DNA of 64,000 bases from Pseudomonas sp. G.S.17 (GTDB lineage Bacteria > Pseudomonadota > Gammaproteobacteria > Pseudomonadales > Pseudomonadaceae), in assembly GCF_038096165.1 (NCBI RefSeq), contig NZ_CP151076.1:372001-436000 (forward strand), given 5' to 3'. The translations under genes were made by a program, and so were the position numbers. The notes below the pieces were generated by a model. It worked only from the letters and a program-made list of their open reading frames with translations, ran no database searches and was not told the DNA's origin. The stretch's first letter is position 1. Each line of letters opens with the position of its first letter. This document shows positions 24,376 to 33,920 of the stretch, piece by piece.

Positions 24376-24747
24376 ATGTCCAAGACCAACTACGGCACCG
24401 TTGACGTTGAAGTCGGCACCGAGATCTACACCCTCAGTTTCAACCTGAAAGCCGTTCGCGCGCTTGAACGCTTCTTCGGCGGTATTTCGCCTGCGCTGCA
24501 GGAGCTGCAAAAGCTGCAACTGGGCGCGGCCGCCCGGGTCATCATCGCTGGCGCAAACCTGACGCTGAAGCCGAAGGAAGTCGAAGCGCTGGAAGAAGAG
24601 ATCTACGACTTCGGCATCGGTGAAGTGACGCCTTCCCTGATCAACTACGTCGTGGCGCTGCTGAACCCTGCCGCAAAGAGCGCGGAAGACCTCGCGGCGG
24701 CTGACGCTGCGGCTGCTGAGGCGGCGACGAAAGCCCCAAAAAAGTAA
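24376..24747 (+). CDS. Tail assembly chaperone, G-type short form
   Basis: This 123-residue protein resembles gpG-type chaperones (YTLSFNLKAVRALERFFGG, then an Ala/Glu-rich helix). It lies between the tail tube and tape measure genes. It ends in an A AAA AAG slippery heptamer followed by the stop TAA, so that a fraction of ribosomes would slip back one base and make a longer G-T fusion. The chaperone coats the tape measure protein during tail assembly. Confidence 0.85.
   Translation: MSKTNYGTVDVEVGTEIYTLSFNLKAVRALERFFGGISPALQELQKLQLGAAARVIIAGANLTLKPKEVEALEEEIYDFGIGEVTPSLINYVVALLNPAAKSAEDLAAADAAAAEAATKAPKK
24738..24744 (+). promoter_or_regulatory. -1 programmed frameshift site (A AAA AAG)
   Basis: The heptamer is in the correct phase with the chaperone frame (CCA AAA AAG then TAA). 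Slippage by one base continues as GTA AAG CCT GAC and enters the downstream open frame with no stop before 25008-25010. A AAA AAG is the slippery sequence used in E. coli dnaX. Confidence 0.8.
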
Positions 24748-25010
24748 AGCCTGACCCCAATCGGAGCTATGTCGATGAGGTTTACGGCATGGCTACCGGC
24801 TGGCTGGGCTGGTCCGACAGCGAAGCATGGGCGGCCTCGGTGCCATCGATCTTCCTGGCATGGGAAGCGAAAAAGGTCTTTCTCGAAATGACCAACCCCA
24901 ACGGCCCACCGAAGAAGAAGCCGAGCAAGGAAATGGCCGCCAAAGAGGCGCGCATGGGTTTCCGGGCGGCTGCAATGAATCGACCGCAGGACAGCGCGGC
25001 GTCTCCATGA
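24744..25010 (+). CDS. T domain of the frameshifted tail chaperone (gpGT)
   Basis: Read in the -1 frame relative to the short chaperone, this 88-codon extension starts VKPDPNRSYVDEVYGMATGW, then WSDSEAWAASVPSIFLAWEAK, and ends in a Lys-rich tail. It has no convincing start codon or ribosome-binding site at its beginning, only an internal ATG at 24789 without a clear site. It is best explained as the T part of a G-T fusion. Confidence 0.8.
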   Translation, partial: VKPDPNRSYVDEVYGMATGWLGWSDSEAWAASVPSIFLAWEAKKVFLEMTNPNGPPKKKPSKEMAAKEARMGFRAAAMNRPQDSAASP

Positions 25011-25032
25011 CGCTGCGAACAAATTTGTGATC

Positions 25033-25058
25033 AACCGCCCATTGAGGCGGTTTTTTTT
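25033..25058 (+). terminator. Terminator-like hairpin before the tape measure gene
   Basis: AACCGCC-CATTGA-GGCGGTT followed by eight T residues overall, 20 bp before the tape measure start. It lies within the late operon, so it would need Q-type antitermination to be passed, or acts as partial attenuation that lowers tape measure expression. Confidence 0.65.
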
Positions 25059-25075
25059 CGCCTGGAGAAACGTGT

Positions 25076-28000
25076 ATGTCAGGTCAAGAAGTCCAGGGGA
25101 TGCTGATCCGGCTTGAAGCCACGACGGCGCAGCTTCGCCAAGAAATGGACAAGGCCGACGCATCGGTTACCAAGGCGACTGGCCGGATTGACAGCCAGCT
25201 CAGCAAAGTCGACTCGGCTTTCGACCGCGTAGGAAAGAGCGCTCAAACCGCGTCGAACGTGTTGAAAGGCGCTTTCGCCTTGGCGGTAGGCGGTGCTGGC
25301 GCGGGCGCGCTGCTGGCGCAGGCTGAAGCCTACACAACCGTTGCCAACCGGCTAAAGCTGGTCACGTCGAGCAGCGCGGAATTCACAGCGGCTCAGAATG
25401 CCGTGTTCGCCATCGCGCAGAAGTCCGGACAGCCACTTGGCGCCACTGCTGAGCTGTATCAGCGGATCGCCCAGAACCAAGACGCGCTGAAGCTGAGCGG
25501 GAAGGGTGTTGCCGGAATCGTTGAAACCATCAGCAAAACCATGGTGATCAGCGGCGCTTCGGCAGAGTCCGCGAACGCGGCACTGATCCAGCTGGGGCAG
25601 GCGTTCGCGTCTGGCACGTTGCGCGGCGAAGAATTGAATTCTGTGATGGAGCAGGCGCCAGCGCTCAGCCAGGCGATTGCCAAAGGCATGGGCGTATCTG
25701 TGGGCGCTCTTCGAGCATTGGGCGCTGAAGGCAAGCTGACCGCTGACTCTGTCGTCAAGGCTCTCCAGGCTCAGCAGGGAGCAGTCGATGCGCTGTTCGG
25801 CAAAATGCAGAGCACGGTCGGGACTGCACTGACCCGCATTCAAACATCCTTCACCAAGATCATTGGCGAGGCTGATGCGTTCAGCGGCACCACTTCCTCG
25901 ATGGCCGACTCGATCAACAACGTGTCGAAGGCGTTGAACGCCATAAATGTTCCTGCAGCAATGGCCGCCCTTGAGGAGCATGGTAGAACTCTGGCTGAGA
26001 TACTCGGGGTTGTCCTGATCGCCGCGCTGGGTCGTGTTGCGGCTGGTTTTGCCGAGGCTGGCGTCAAAGCTGCCGGGAACATCGTCACATGGGTACAGCT
26101 GACCGCTGTCACTCGCGCCGCTGCCGCCGCCAAGATCGAAGAAACGGCCGCATCAGCCTCGCTTTCTGCGGCTCACGTGGCCGAGGCCGCAGGTAATGTT
26201 GCGGTCGCGCGAGCCACGGAAGAGGGCACGGTGGCGAAGCTTCGCCTGCTGCAAGGCCAGCGCGATCAGTTGGCATACACCGCAGCGCTTTCTGTCGGAA
26301 CTGCTGAGCAGGCGATGTACACGAAAGCGCTGGCAGCGACCGATCTTGAGCTTGCAGCGGCGAAACGTGCCGCGCAGGTTTCGTCGGTTCAGTTGGGCAC
26401 CGCGCTCAATGTCGAATCGGCTGCAATGGCCAAGGACGCTGCGGCAACTCAGGCAGCATCGGCCGCGAAAGCGGAGTACGCCGCGATTTCCTCCACTGCT
26501 GGCCGTGCCGGCGGTGCTTTGCTTGGCATGCTCGGCGGGCCGGTTGGATTGCTTTTCACTGTTGCCGCGCTTGGTGCCAGCTACCTGGCACTGAGCAGCC
26601 ACACGGATACAGCCACTAACGCGCTGATTGACCAGAACGCCACCGTTGACCAGTCGATCCAGAAATTCAACGAACTGGGTGCCTCACAGCGTCGGTTCCA
26701 ATCCATCAAGTGGGCACAGGAGCAGATCACCGCCACTGAATCTGCCGGCGCCTCGCTCAGAAAATATTCCGCAGATGGCGCTGAAGCTTTCCTGCAGATC
26801 GGTTATGACGCCAACCAGTACCGCGCCAAATTCGGCGAGATGATCGAAGAAGTCCGCAAGGGTCAGCGCACCCTGGACAGCGTCACCGAGTGGGCAAGGA
26901 AAGATGCCGGCTTGACCGACGACAAGATCAAGAAACTTGCTGAATCGTCGAGCGCCTACGAAGAAACGTCCAAAAAGGCGGGCGACCTCGGGAAGATTTT
27001 GGCCACCGTTAACACGGCCAACGTCGCCGCTACTTCCAGCACCGAACGGCTCACAGTCGCGCAGCAGGCCTCAGGCCAAAGCGATGCCAGCAAAGCCGCC
27101 TGGGATAAATACATTGAGCAGCTGACCAAGACCCGCGATTTGCTCGGCGCGAACGCTGCCGCTGAAGCCGCTTACACCGCTGCCAGGATGGGGGCCACGC
27201 CTGCCCAGGCCGCTCAGGCAAAACTGATTGCCGATCAAACTGACACGCTGAAGAAATATCAGGAAGCGATCAAGGAAGGCAATAAGGTCGAGCAGGCATC
27301 GCTCAAGCTCAAGCTGGTTGCCCTGTACGCTACTGAAGACGCGACAGCGCAGACAGCGGCGGCACAGAAAACATCGCTTGATGAGGCGGCCAAGGCTACC
27401 GAGAACAGCGCAACGCGCCAGGTTGCGGCACTGCAACGGATTATCGACCAAACCGTCCGGGTGGCGACCGGCACCGACATGCCGCGCCAGAATCTTTCCG
27501 GCTACGGCTTGCTCACCAACGGCGGTACTGCTCCAACTGCTCCGGCGGCGCCTGTAGTCACCAAGGCTTCGCCGGTGGATCGCGCAACCGCCGCCATCGC
27601 TCAGCTCGACGCAACGACTGAAGCGAACAAGCGTGTGGACAAAGCCGCCAACGCTGCGGCAACCGCCCTGAAGAATCAGGCCAAAGCGCTCGACGACCTG
27701 CTGGCCAAGTCCGGTATCTCGACACAGTCTGCCAATGAAATGGCAGCTGCATATCTGTCCGGCGCCGATAACGTTCGTGCGATCACCATTCAGCAGCAGA
27801 TCGAAGAAGAATTGCTCAAAACGGGCGCTGGCGCTCGCGACAAAGTCACCGCCGCTGTCAACGCACTGCACGATGCTGAGGACCGCCGCGACGTTTCAAA
27901 AAACATCAAGGAACTGAAGGCCGAAGTCGATGGGATCCTGAAACAGGCGACCGCCACGCTACAGGGCAAGGATGCGCTTGAGGCCTACAACATCGAAAAA

Positions 28001-31000
28001 TCGGTGACCGTAGCGCTGGCGGGCAGGAACATTGCCGTGGGCAGTGAAGAATACAAGCAGCTGGTCGCCACCACCAAGGCTCAGCTGGATGCAAACAAGG
28101 CACTTGAACAGGCTGGGCAGGTTGAGGGGATCGTTGATCGCCTGAGCCCGCAGACCAAACTCCTGAAGGATTTCACCGCCGAGCAGGACGCGCTCAATGC
28201 TGCCATTGCTCGCTATCCGGCGAACGCTGCGCTGTATCAAGATGCATTGGTCAAGCTCGGCAACGAGTACCAGGTCAACCAGAGCAAAGCCACGATCTGG
28301 GGCCAGATGACCGAAGGTGCGATCGATCGTATCGACAGCGTGTTTGCCGACGCCTGGGCCAACATCGGCGATGGCGCTGGCGACCTCTGGGACAAGCTAA
28401 AACAAGGCTTCAAGCAGACGCTGGGCGAAATTGCCCACATGCTTACCACCAAACCGCTGTTGGCGTCGTTCAGCAACTGGCTGACCGGCACGGATAACGG
28501 CCAGGGACTGTCATCGGTCTGGGGAAAACTTCTTGGTAGCGGCGGCGGTTCGTCGGGATCGTCCTCTAGCGGCTCGATGTTTGGGGAGGCCCTCTCCGCT
28601 GGCAAGACACTGTATTCCGCATGGAGCGCGATCACTGGCGTTGGCGCGGATGTCGTCGCCGGCTGGGCAAGCGGCGGACTGACCGGCGCGGTAACTGGCG
28701 GAATCAATTACTACGCGGGCATGCTGAGCACCGCAACCGGCACGTTTACCTCCGGCGTGACAGCTCTAACCTCTGCGCTCGGCCTGCAGACGGGTGCAAC
28801 CGCAGCCGGATCTACGGTTGCGGCAGGTACGGGGTTCGGACTGGGCGGCACGCTGGTTTCTGGTACCGCTGGCTCGGCAACCTATGCCGCTGGCCAGTCC
28901 GGGCTATCCGCCGCACTTGGCAGCGCGGGCGCGATGTGGCCGCTCGCCGTCATCATGGGTATGTACCAGTCCGGCAAGCTGTACGACGCAGGCGTCCGTC
29001 CGGATGCTGGCAAGGTACGCGAAAGCGCAGGCGGCACCGCCCTGGGCAACATTGCTATGACGCCAGGCGTGCTTCAGGCAGGCTTTCTGGAAGGCGTGGA
29101 TAAAGTTCTTGGCAAGGCGGTTGGCGGCAAATGGGCAGCAATCCTGTCCGGCTCGACATTCCACCAGATGGTATGGACCGCCGTCGGCAGCAAGCTGTTT
29201 GGTAGCGGGTACAAAACCAAGGACGTTGGCATCCAGCTTGGTGTTGAGGGCGGCGTTTTTGACGCTTCCCAGTACACGAAACAGAAGAAAAAGAAGGGTT
29301 TGCTCTCCGGCTCGAACAAAACTCGCTACCTGACAAATGATCTGGACGATGCGACTGACGATGCGCTCGGGTCTGCCTATAACGCCAAGATACTCGGCGC
29401 GATGGGTATGTTCGAGATTCTCGGGGTCAAGCTCAGCGAGTCGGTGCTGGATGGCCTGGATATGGCCGCGACCCGTATCAGCACCAAGGACAAGACGCCC
29501 GAGGCCATCCAGTCCGAGATTGAGGCATGGTTCGTCAGCTTGGGTGACTCGGCTGTCTCGGCCATCAACAAAGCGACTACTGCCGGCTTGGATGGCTACA
29601 CGTTCGAAGGCTTGTCTACCTTCATCAACAATTTGGTCCAGGTAAACAGCAGTTTCGAACTGATCAACCTGAAGATGCTGGGGATGACAGTTGCTGGCGG
29701 CAAGCTGGCCGAATCCCTGCTGATTGGCATCGGCGGCATGGAGCAGTTCACTGCCAACAACCAGAAGTATTACGACGCCTTTTTCAGCGACACCGAGAAG
29801 GCCGACGATACGCTGGCAGCGATCACCAAACAGTTCACGGCGATGGGTTACACGTTGCCCGCCACCAAGGAAGGCTTTCGGGCTCTGGTCGAATCTCTCG
29901 ACACGACCACTGCGTCTGGCGCAGCGGCGGCGCTGACGTTGATCAAGTACTCGGACGTCGCCGACACGGCTTACACCATCATCGCGCAGCGGGCGGTGGA
30001 CGCGCAGAAAGTGCTGGACGCTCAGGCGGCAACCAACGCCAACTACTACAGCTTGTTCACGACTGACGCGGAAAAGGCCAACGACAAGCTTTCCGACATC
30101 ACGGCGCAGTTTGCCGCGATGGGCGTGGTTCTTCCTGCTTCTGAGCAGGATTACAAGAACATGGTTTACGCGGCCGGCCAGGCGGGCGAGTCGGGCAAGA
30201 AACTATTCGACTTCCTGAAGGGCTCGGCCGGCAACGCAAGCGATGCTTTCAAAATCATTGCGCAACAGGCCGAAGCGCTAAGGACTGCCGCGCTTGCCGG
30301 CGCAACCAGTGCGATGGCTGCGATTCAGCGAGCCATTGCTGTCGATCAAAAGAACGTAACCGACGCTTACAACGCCGCGAACGTTTCGCTGAACGACATG
30401 CTGAGCACTGCGAACGGCAACATATCGGACTTGAAATCGATCAGCAGCAGCCTGAGTACGACGCTCAAAGCCTTGCGCGGCGACTCGGACGACGTCACCA
30501 AGATGCTGCGCAGCCAGGCTCAGGCTACGCTGCGTAACGCATTGGCGACGGTGCAGGCGGGCGGTTTGCTGTCCAGCGTCACGGGCCTTGACGATGCGCT
30601 CGATACGGTCGGCAGCAATAACGCCGACCTGTACGCGTCCATGGAAGATTTTGCGCGTGATCAGGGCCAAACCGCGAACGTTGTGTCCGAACTGAATGGC
30701 CTGAACGGCAAACAGTTGACGACGCAACAGCAGATCGTCGCCGGGCTGAACCTTCAGATCGCCCAGGCAAAGCTTGCGTATGACGCTCAGCTGACGCGGT
30801 TTGATCAGGAGATGGCTTTCGCTCAGGCGCAGATCGATTCTCTGAACGGCGTCGACACTTCGGTGAAGACAGTTGCAGCGGCGGTCGCGGCTATGAATGC
30901 GGCAGTTGTTGCCGCGTTGGCCACATTGCCACGCACCGGCGCAGGAAGCGCTGTTGCGAACACCTCGCAGAATAACGGCACGATCATCGACTCGATCTAT

Positions 31001-31552
31001 CAGTCGGTGCTGGGTCGCGGCGCTGACGCAGCCGGCAAGGCGTTCTGGCAGGCAGCCCTGGACAGTGGGGCAATCCCGTATGACCAGATCGCGGCGGCTA
31101 TTCGCGATTCCGCAATGACCAACGGGCAGATTCCCGCGCACGCAACTGGCGGGCTGATCAGTGGCCCAGGCACCGGCACTAGCGACAGCATTCTTTCCCG
31201 CCTATCCAACGGCGAGTACGTGATGCGCGCCAGTGCCGTCAGCGCTTATGGCACTGATGTGCTTGATCAGATGAACGCCGGGCAGTTGCCAGGCTTTGCC
31301 GCCGGCGGCGCGCCGCAGCTTCGGTTCGAGGGCGCCGCAAGCTATCGAGCCGATGCCAACGGTTCAAATTCTGACGACGGCAGCGACAGTGATAGCGCGG
31401 GCATCGCGGTGTTGGCGACCAAGCTCGACCAGGTCATCACCGCGATCAAGCAGGGGCTTCTGCCGCTCATCAGTGATTCGGATACGCGCACCAAGATCAT
31501 TCGCCAATGGGAGAACGACGGCATGCCGGAAACGCGGGAGGTGCTGGTATGA
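25076..31552 (+). CDS. Tail tape measure protein (2158 aa)
   Basis: This is the largest gene in the window. Residues 1-60 form a coiled coil and 75-260 match the tape_meas_nam_a-type N-terminal domain (AEAYTTVANRLKLVTSS). Long Ala-rich helices follow, with hydrophobic stretches at about 485-510 and 1180-1330. A DUF4214-like repeat (SIYQSVLGRGADAAGKAFW) sits at about 1975, and the C-terminus has GPGTGTSDSILSRLSNGEYVM, seen at the end of many tape measures. Length implies a long tail, about 300 nm if the usual 1.5 angstrom per residue holds. It overlaps the next gene by 4 bp. Confidence 0.95.
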   Translation: MSGQEVQGMLIRLEATTAQLRQEMDKADASVTKATGRIDSQLSKVDSAFDRVGKSAQTASNVLKGAFALAVGGAGAGALLAQAEAYTTVANRLKLVTSSSAEFTAAQNAVFAIAQKSGQPLGATAELYQRIAQNQDALKLSGKGVAGIVETISKTMVISGASAESANAALIQLGQAFASGTLRGEELNSVMEQAPALSQAIAKGMGVSVGALRALGAEGKLTADSVVKALQAQQGAVDALFGKMQSTVGTALTRIQTSFTKIIGEADAFSGTTSSMADSINNVSKALNAINVPAAMAALEEHGRTLAEILGVVLIAALGRVAAGFAEAGVKAAGNIVTWVQLTAVTRAAAAAKIEETAASASLSAAHVAEAAGNVAVARATEEGTVAKLRLLQGQRDQLAYTAALSVGTAEQAMYTKALAATDLELAAAKRAAQVSSVQLGTALNVESAAMAKDAAATQAASAAKAEYAAISSTAGRAGGALLGMLGGPVGLLFTVAALGASYLALSSHTDTATNALIDQNATVDQSIQKFNELGASQRRFQSIKWAQEQITATESAGASLRKYSADGAEAFLQIGYDANQYRAKFGEMIEEVRKGQRTLDSVTEWARKDAGLTDDKIKKLAESSSAYEETSKKAGDLGKILATVNTANVAATSSTERLTVAQQASGQSDASKAAWDKYIEQLTKTRDLLGANAAAEAAYTAARMGATPAQAAQAKLIADQTDTLKKYQEAIKEGNKVEQASLKLKLVALYATEDATAQTAAAQKTSLDEAAKATENSATRQVAALQRIIDQTVRVATGTDMPRQNLSGYGLLTNGGTAPTAPAAPVVTKASPVDRATAAIAQLDATTEANKRVDKAANAAATALKNQAKALDDLLAKSGISTQSANEMAAAYLSGADNVRAITIQQQIEEELLKTGAGARDKVTAAVNALHDAEDRRDVSKNIKELKAEVDGILKQATATLQGKDALEAYNIEKSVTVALAGRNIAVGSEEYKQLVATTKAQLDANKALEQAGQVEGIVDRLSPQTKLLKDFTAEQDALNAAIARYPANAALYQDALVKLGNEYQVNQSKATIWGQMTEGAIDRIDSVFADAWANIGDGAGDLWDKLKQGFKQTLGEIAHMLTTKPLLASFSNWLTGTDNGQGLSSVWGKLLGSGGGSSGSSSSGSMFGEALSAGKTLYSAWSAITGVGADVVAGWASGGLTGAVTGGINYYAGMLSTATGTFTSGVTALTSALGLQTGATAAGSTVAAGTGFGLGGTLVSGTAGSATYAAGQSGLSAALGSAGAMWPLAVIMGMYQSGKLYDAGVRPDAGKVRESAGGTALGNIAMTPGVLQAGFLEGVDKVLGKAVGGKWAAILSGSTFHQMVWTAVGSKLFGSGYKTKDVGIQLGVEGGVFDASQYTKQKKKKGLLSGSNKTRYLTNDLDDATDDALGSAYNAKILGAMGMFEILGVKLSESVLDGLDMAATRISTKDKTPEAIQSEIEAWFVSLGDSAVSAINKATTAGLDGYTFEGLSTFINNLVQVNSSFELINLKMLGMTVAGGKLAESLLIGIGGMEQFTANNQKYYDAFFSDTEKADDTLAAITKQFTAMGYTLPATKEGFRALVESLDTTTASGAAAALTLIKYSDVADTAYTIIAQRAVDAQKVLDAQAATNANYYSLFTTDAEKANDKLSDITAQFAAMGVVLPASEQDYKNMVYAAGQAGESGKKLFDFLKGSAGNASDAFKIIAQQAEALRTAALAGATSAMAAIQRAIAVDQKNVTDAYNAANVSLNDMLSTANGNISDLKSISSSLSTTLKALRGDSDDVTKMLRSQAQATLRNALATVQAGGLLSSVTGLDDALDTVGSNNADLYASMEDFARDQGQTANVVSELNGLNGKQLTTQQQIVAGLNLQIAQAKLAYDAQLTRFDQEMAFAQAQIDSLNGVDTSVKTVAAAVAAMNAAVVAALATLPRTGAGSAVANTSQNNGTIIDSIYQSVLGRGADAAGKAFWQAALDSGAIPYDQIAAAIRDSAMTNGQIPAHATGGLISGPGTGTSDSILSRLSNGEYVMRASAVSAYGTDVLDQMNAGQLPGFAAGGAPQLRFEGAASYRADANGSNSDDGSDSDSAGIAVLATKLDQVITAIKQGLLPLISDSDTRTKIIRQWENDGMPETREVLV

Positions 31553-32445
31553 GATTTATCAGGCCGACGATATTTTCTCCAAGCATGCTGATTTCATCGA
31601 ACGTGCCAGAAAACGATTATGCCGAGTGGGTGGCCGGCACTTATCCAAAGGGCACCCGCAAGATACTCGCCGCGACGCACATGATTTATGAAGTGCTAAC
31701 GACGACCACTGCGGATTCGCCATTGGATGGCCTGGCTAAAGAAACTCCAACATGGATGGTCGTGAGTTTCACCAACAAGTACAAAATGTTCGATGACGTT
31801 ATCGGGACGCAAACTACCAACCCGTTAAAGGTTGATGTCGTGATGCGTCCCGGCACGGTCGTTAACTCCCTAGCCTTGTTCAACCTGTCCGGCAAGTCGG
31901 TAACCATCACGGTAACTGATCCGGTAGAGGGCATCGTCTTTAACCGGAAGATCAGCCTGATCAGCGCTGGCGTTGATAACTGGTACGACTGGTTTTTCGA
32001 GGACATCGATTACCGGACGAACGTGGTTGTGTTGGATATGCCAGCTTATGGCACGGCGGATATCAGGGTTGTCGTCGAAAGCGCTGGCACGGCTGCTGTC
32101 GGCATTTTAATCAATGGCAAGTTGCAGGCCATCGGCACTGCACTTTGGGAGGCATCTGTCGGCATCGATGATTACAGCCGAAAAGTTCGCGACCCAACTT
32201 TCGGAACGATGACAGTTGTACAGCGCTCGTTCTCTGATGTTGGCGACTTTCCGATTCAAGTTGAAACCATTCGAATCGACAAAATTAAAAAGATGCTGAC
32301 CGAGATCCGCGCAACTCCGGTTGTTTGGATCGCAGAAGAGAAGTACGAATCCACGATCATTTACGGCTTCTACAAAACCTTCCGGTTCCCATTCAGCAGT
32401 CCCGACTTCTCGCAAGGCGCTATCTCTATTGAAGGGGTTATTTAA
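31549..32445 (+). CDS. Tail-tip protein, unrecognised family (298 aa)
   Basis: ATG 31549 overlaps the tape measure stop as ATGA. The protein starts with RFIRPTIFSPSMLISSNVPEND and is beta-rich. Similar proteins follow the tape measure gene in Pseudomonas siphophages that lack classic lambda L/K/J genes. It probably belongs to the distal tail or baseplate. Central segments resemble a carbohydrate-binding jelly roll, but this is a composition-level impression. Confidence 0.7.
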   Translation: MRFIRPTIFSPSMLISSNVPENDYAEWVAGTYPKGTRKILAATHMIYEVLTTTTADSPLDGLAKETPTWMVVSFTNKYKMFDDVIGTQTTNPLKVDVVMRPGTVVNSLALFNLSGKSVTITVTDPVEGIVFNRKISLISAGVDNWYDWFFEDIDYRTNVVVLDMPAYGTADIRVVVESAGTAAVGILINGKLQAIGTALWEASVGIDDYSRKVRDPTFGTMTVVQRSFSDVGDFPIQVETIRIDKIKKMLTEIRATPVVWIAEEKYESTIIYGFYKTFRFPFSSPDFSQGAISIEGVI

Positions 32446-32879
32446 TGGCTATTCCGGCTGCTATTCCGACGCCACCACCATCGCCAAGCCGGGCCGATGG
32501 CCCCGAGGGATTTTCGCCCAAAGCGGACGCGACCATCGCCTATCTGCCGGTGATGGTTGCTGCCACCAACCTCACCGTCACCTGGATGAACGAGACGATC
32601 GATGTTGTGGCGCTGGCTCGTGCTGGGGCGGTGCAGGCGGCTGACGCTGCCTCCCAGTCCAGAATCGCTGCCGCTCAATCTGCGGCGGATGCTTTGGCCT
32701 ATCGCAATTCTGCGCAGGCTGCTGCCGCTGCGGCTGGCTCTGCTGCTGGCCTGCCTTCGCTGGTGGGCAATGCAGGCAAAGCGCTGGTCGTTTCCGATGA
32801 CGAGCAAAGCGTTGCCTTCAAAGACTTAAAAACCCCGCTTGCTCGCCTTCACGCAATTGCCGCCTCAGGCCCATTTTAA
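32445..32879 (+). CDS. Tail fibre-type protein with Ala-rich coiled coil
   Basis: This 144-residue protein begins with a Pro-rich segment (PAAIPTPPPSPSRADGPEGF). It has a hydrophobic beta region and then an Ala-rich helix (about 70-110), the pattern of short phage tail fibres. Its start codon overlaps the previous stop by 1 bp. Probably a distal tail component. Confidence 0.7.
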   Translation: MAIPAAIPTPPPSPSRADGPEGFSPKADATIAYLPVMVAATNLTVTWMNETIDVVALARAGAVQAADAASQSRIAAAQSAADALAYRNSAQAAAAAAGSAAGLPSLVGNAGKALVVSDDEQSVAFKDLKTPLARLHAIAASGPF

Positions 32880-32891
32880 AGGATCACCATC

Positions 32892-33311
32892 ATGGCTTTG
32901 ACTGATACCAAACCGTTTCCGCAGAAGATCAAGACCGGCTATGGCGTTTGCACGGCCGCACTGGGCAGCATCCCGGCGCCTACCTTGGCCTCTCTTAAAT
33001 TGATTGCCACGGCTGGGCCTGACGGGGCGTACCTCGCCAAGATTTCAGCCTTTCCGCAGTCCACGGTTACGGCCACGGGCTTGCAGGCTTACAGCAGCAA
33101 GGACAACGGTGTCACGTTCCAGCCCATCGGCTCGGAAACTCTGGCGGCCTACACGCTGGCCACAACCGCCAAGATTCCCGAAACGGTTTTCGGTAACTTC
33201 AATGCGACCGCACCGAAGCGTCTGGAAGCAGGCGAGAAGGTGTATGTCGGCATTCAGATCGCGTGGCCTTCGGGTGTCGCATTCACCGCCGAATGGATGG
33301 ATATGTCATGA
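32892..33311 (+). CDS. Distal tail structural protein, unrecognised (139 aa)
   Basis: A Gly/Ala/Thr-rich beta-type protein with an AAGGATCACCATC leader before the ATG. Motifs such as TVTATGLQAYSSKDNGVTFQ suggest a fibre or spike-like fold. It overlaps the next gene by 4 bp. Confidence 0.6.
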   Translation: MALTDTKPFPQKIKTGYGVCTAALGSIPAPTLASLKLIATAGPDGAYLAKISAFPQSTVTATGLQAYSSKDNGVTFQPIGSETLAAYTLATTAKIPETVFGNFNATAPKRLEAGEKVYVGIQIAWPSGVAFTAEWMDMS

Positions 33312-33910
33312 ATCTGAGTAATCCGCTTGGAAGTCCGCTTCAGGATCCGATGGGGCTGGGGTCAGCTTCCAACGGTTCGACGTCAAACATCAAAAGTATT
33401 CAACGCGGATTCATAAACGTTTACATCGGGGGTGCTTCTTTTACTTTGCCAAACCCCGTTGATCCTGATAAATCTATCGTCATGTTCGATCAACAAGGTG
33501 CGGAAGATCCTCAGAACTCCGGCCAAAATGATAGATATGGCGGCTTTCTCTGGAATATTTGGGACGGAAAAATCGCCAACTTTGCTGTTTCAACTAATGC
33601 GGTCTGGTCCGGTTCTAACGGCATTGTTACCGTTATCGAATTCGACAATGTTAAAAAAATAACTAAGGTTGTCGGCACGGCGCAAGTCGGAGTCACACAA
33701 GTTGCAGTTGCGCTAGGATACACGCCCGAGCCTTCAAAAACGTTAGTTTTCAGTGTCCTGACGTCTCAAGATATTCCGGGTTTTCAGTATTGCCGGGGTT
33801 TAAACTTTGCGCAGTTGAGTACCAATACAGCAACTATAAAATTTGGTGGCGGCGGTTCAAACGCGAATATCGCGGCATCCGCTTTAGTTCAAGTAGTCGA
33901 ATTTAATTAA
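33308..33910 (+). CDS. AT-rich tail fibre-like protein (200 aa)
   Basis: Starting from ATG 33308 (overlapping the previous stop), this protein is rich in Ser, Asn, Gly and Val (VVGTAQVGVTQVAVALGYT, KFGGGGSNANIAASALVQ), typical of receptor-binding fibre tips. Its base composition is clearly more AT-rich than its neighbours, with AAAAAA and TTTAATTAA stretches, which suggests recent exchange of the host-range part. Confidence 0.65.
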   Translation: MNLSNPLGSPLQDPMGLGSASNGSTSNIKSIQRGFINVYIGGASFTLPNPVDPDKSIVMFDQQGAEDPQNSGQNDRYGGFLWNIWDGKIANFAVSTNAVWSGSNGIVTVIEFDNVKKITKVVGTAQVGVTQVAVALGYTPEPSKTLVFSVLTSQDIPGFQYCRGLNFAQLSTNTATIKFGGGGSNANIAASALVQVVEFN

Positions 33911-33920
33911 AGGGTTGGTT

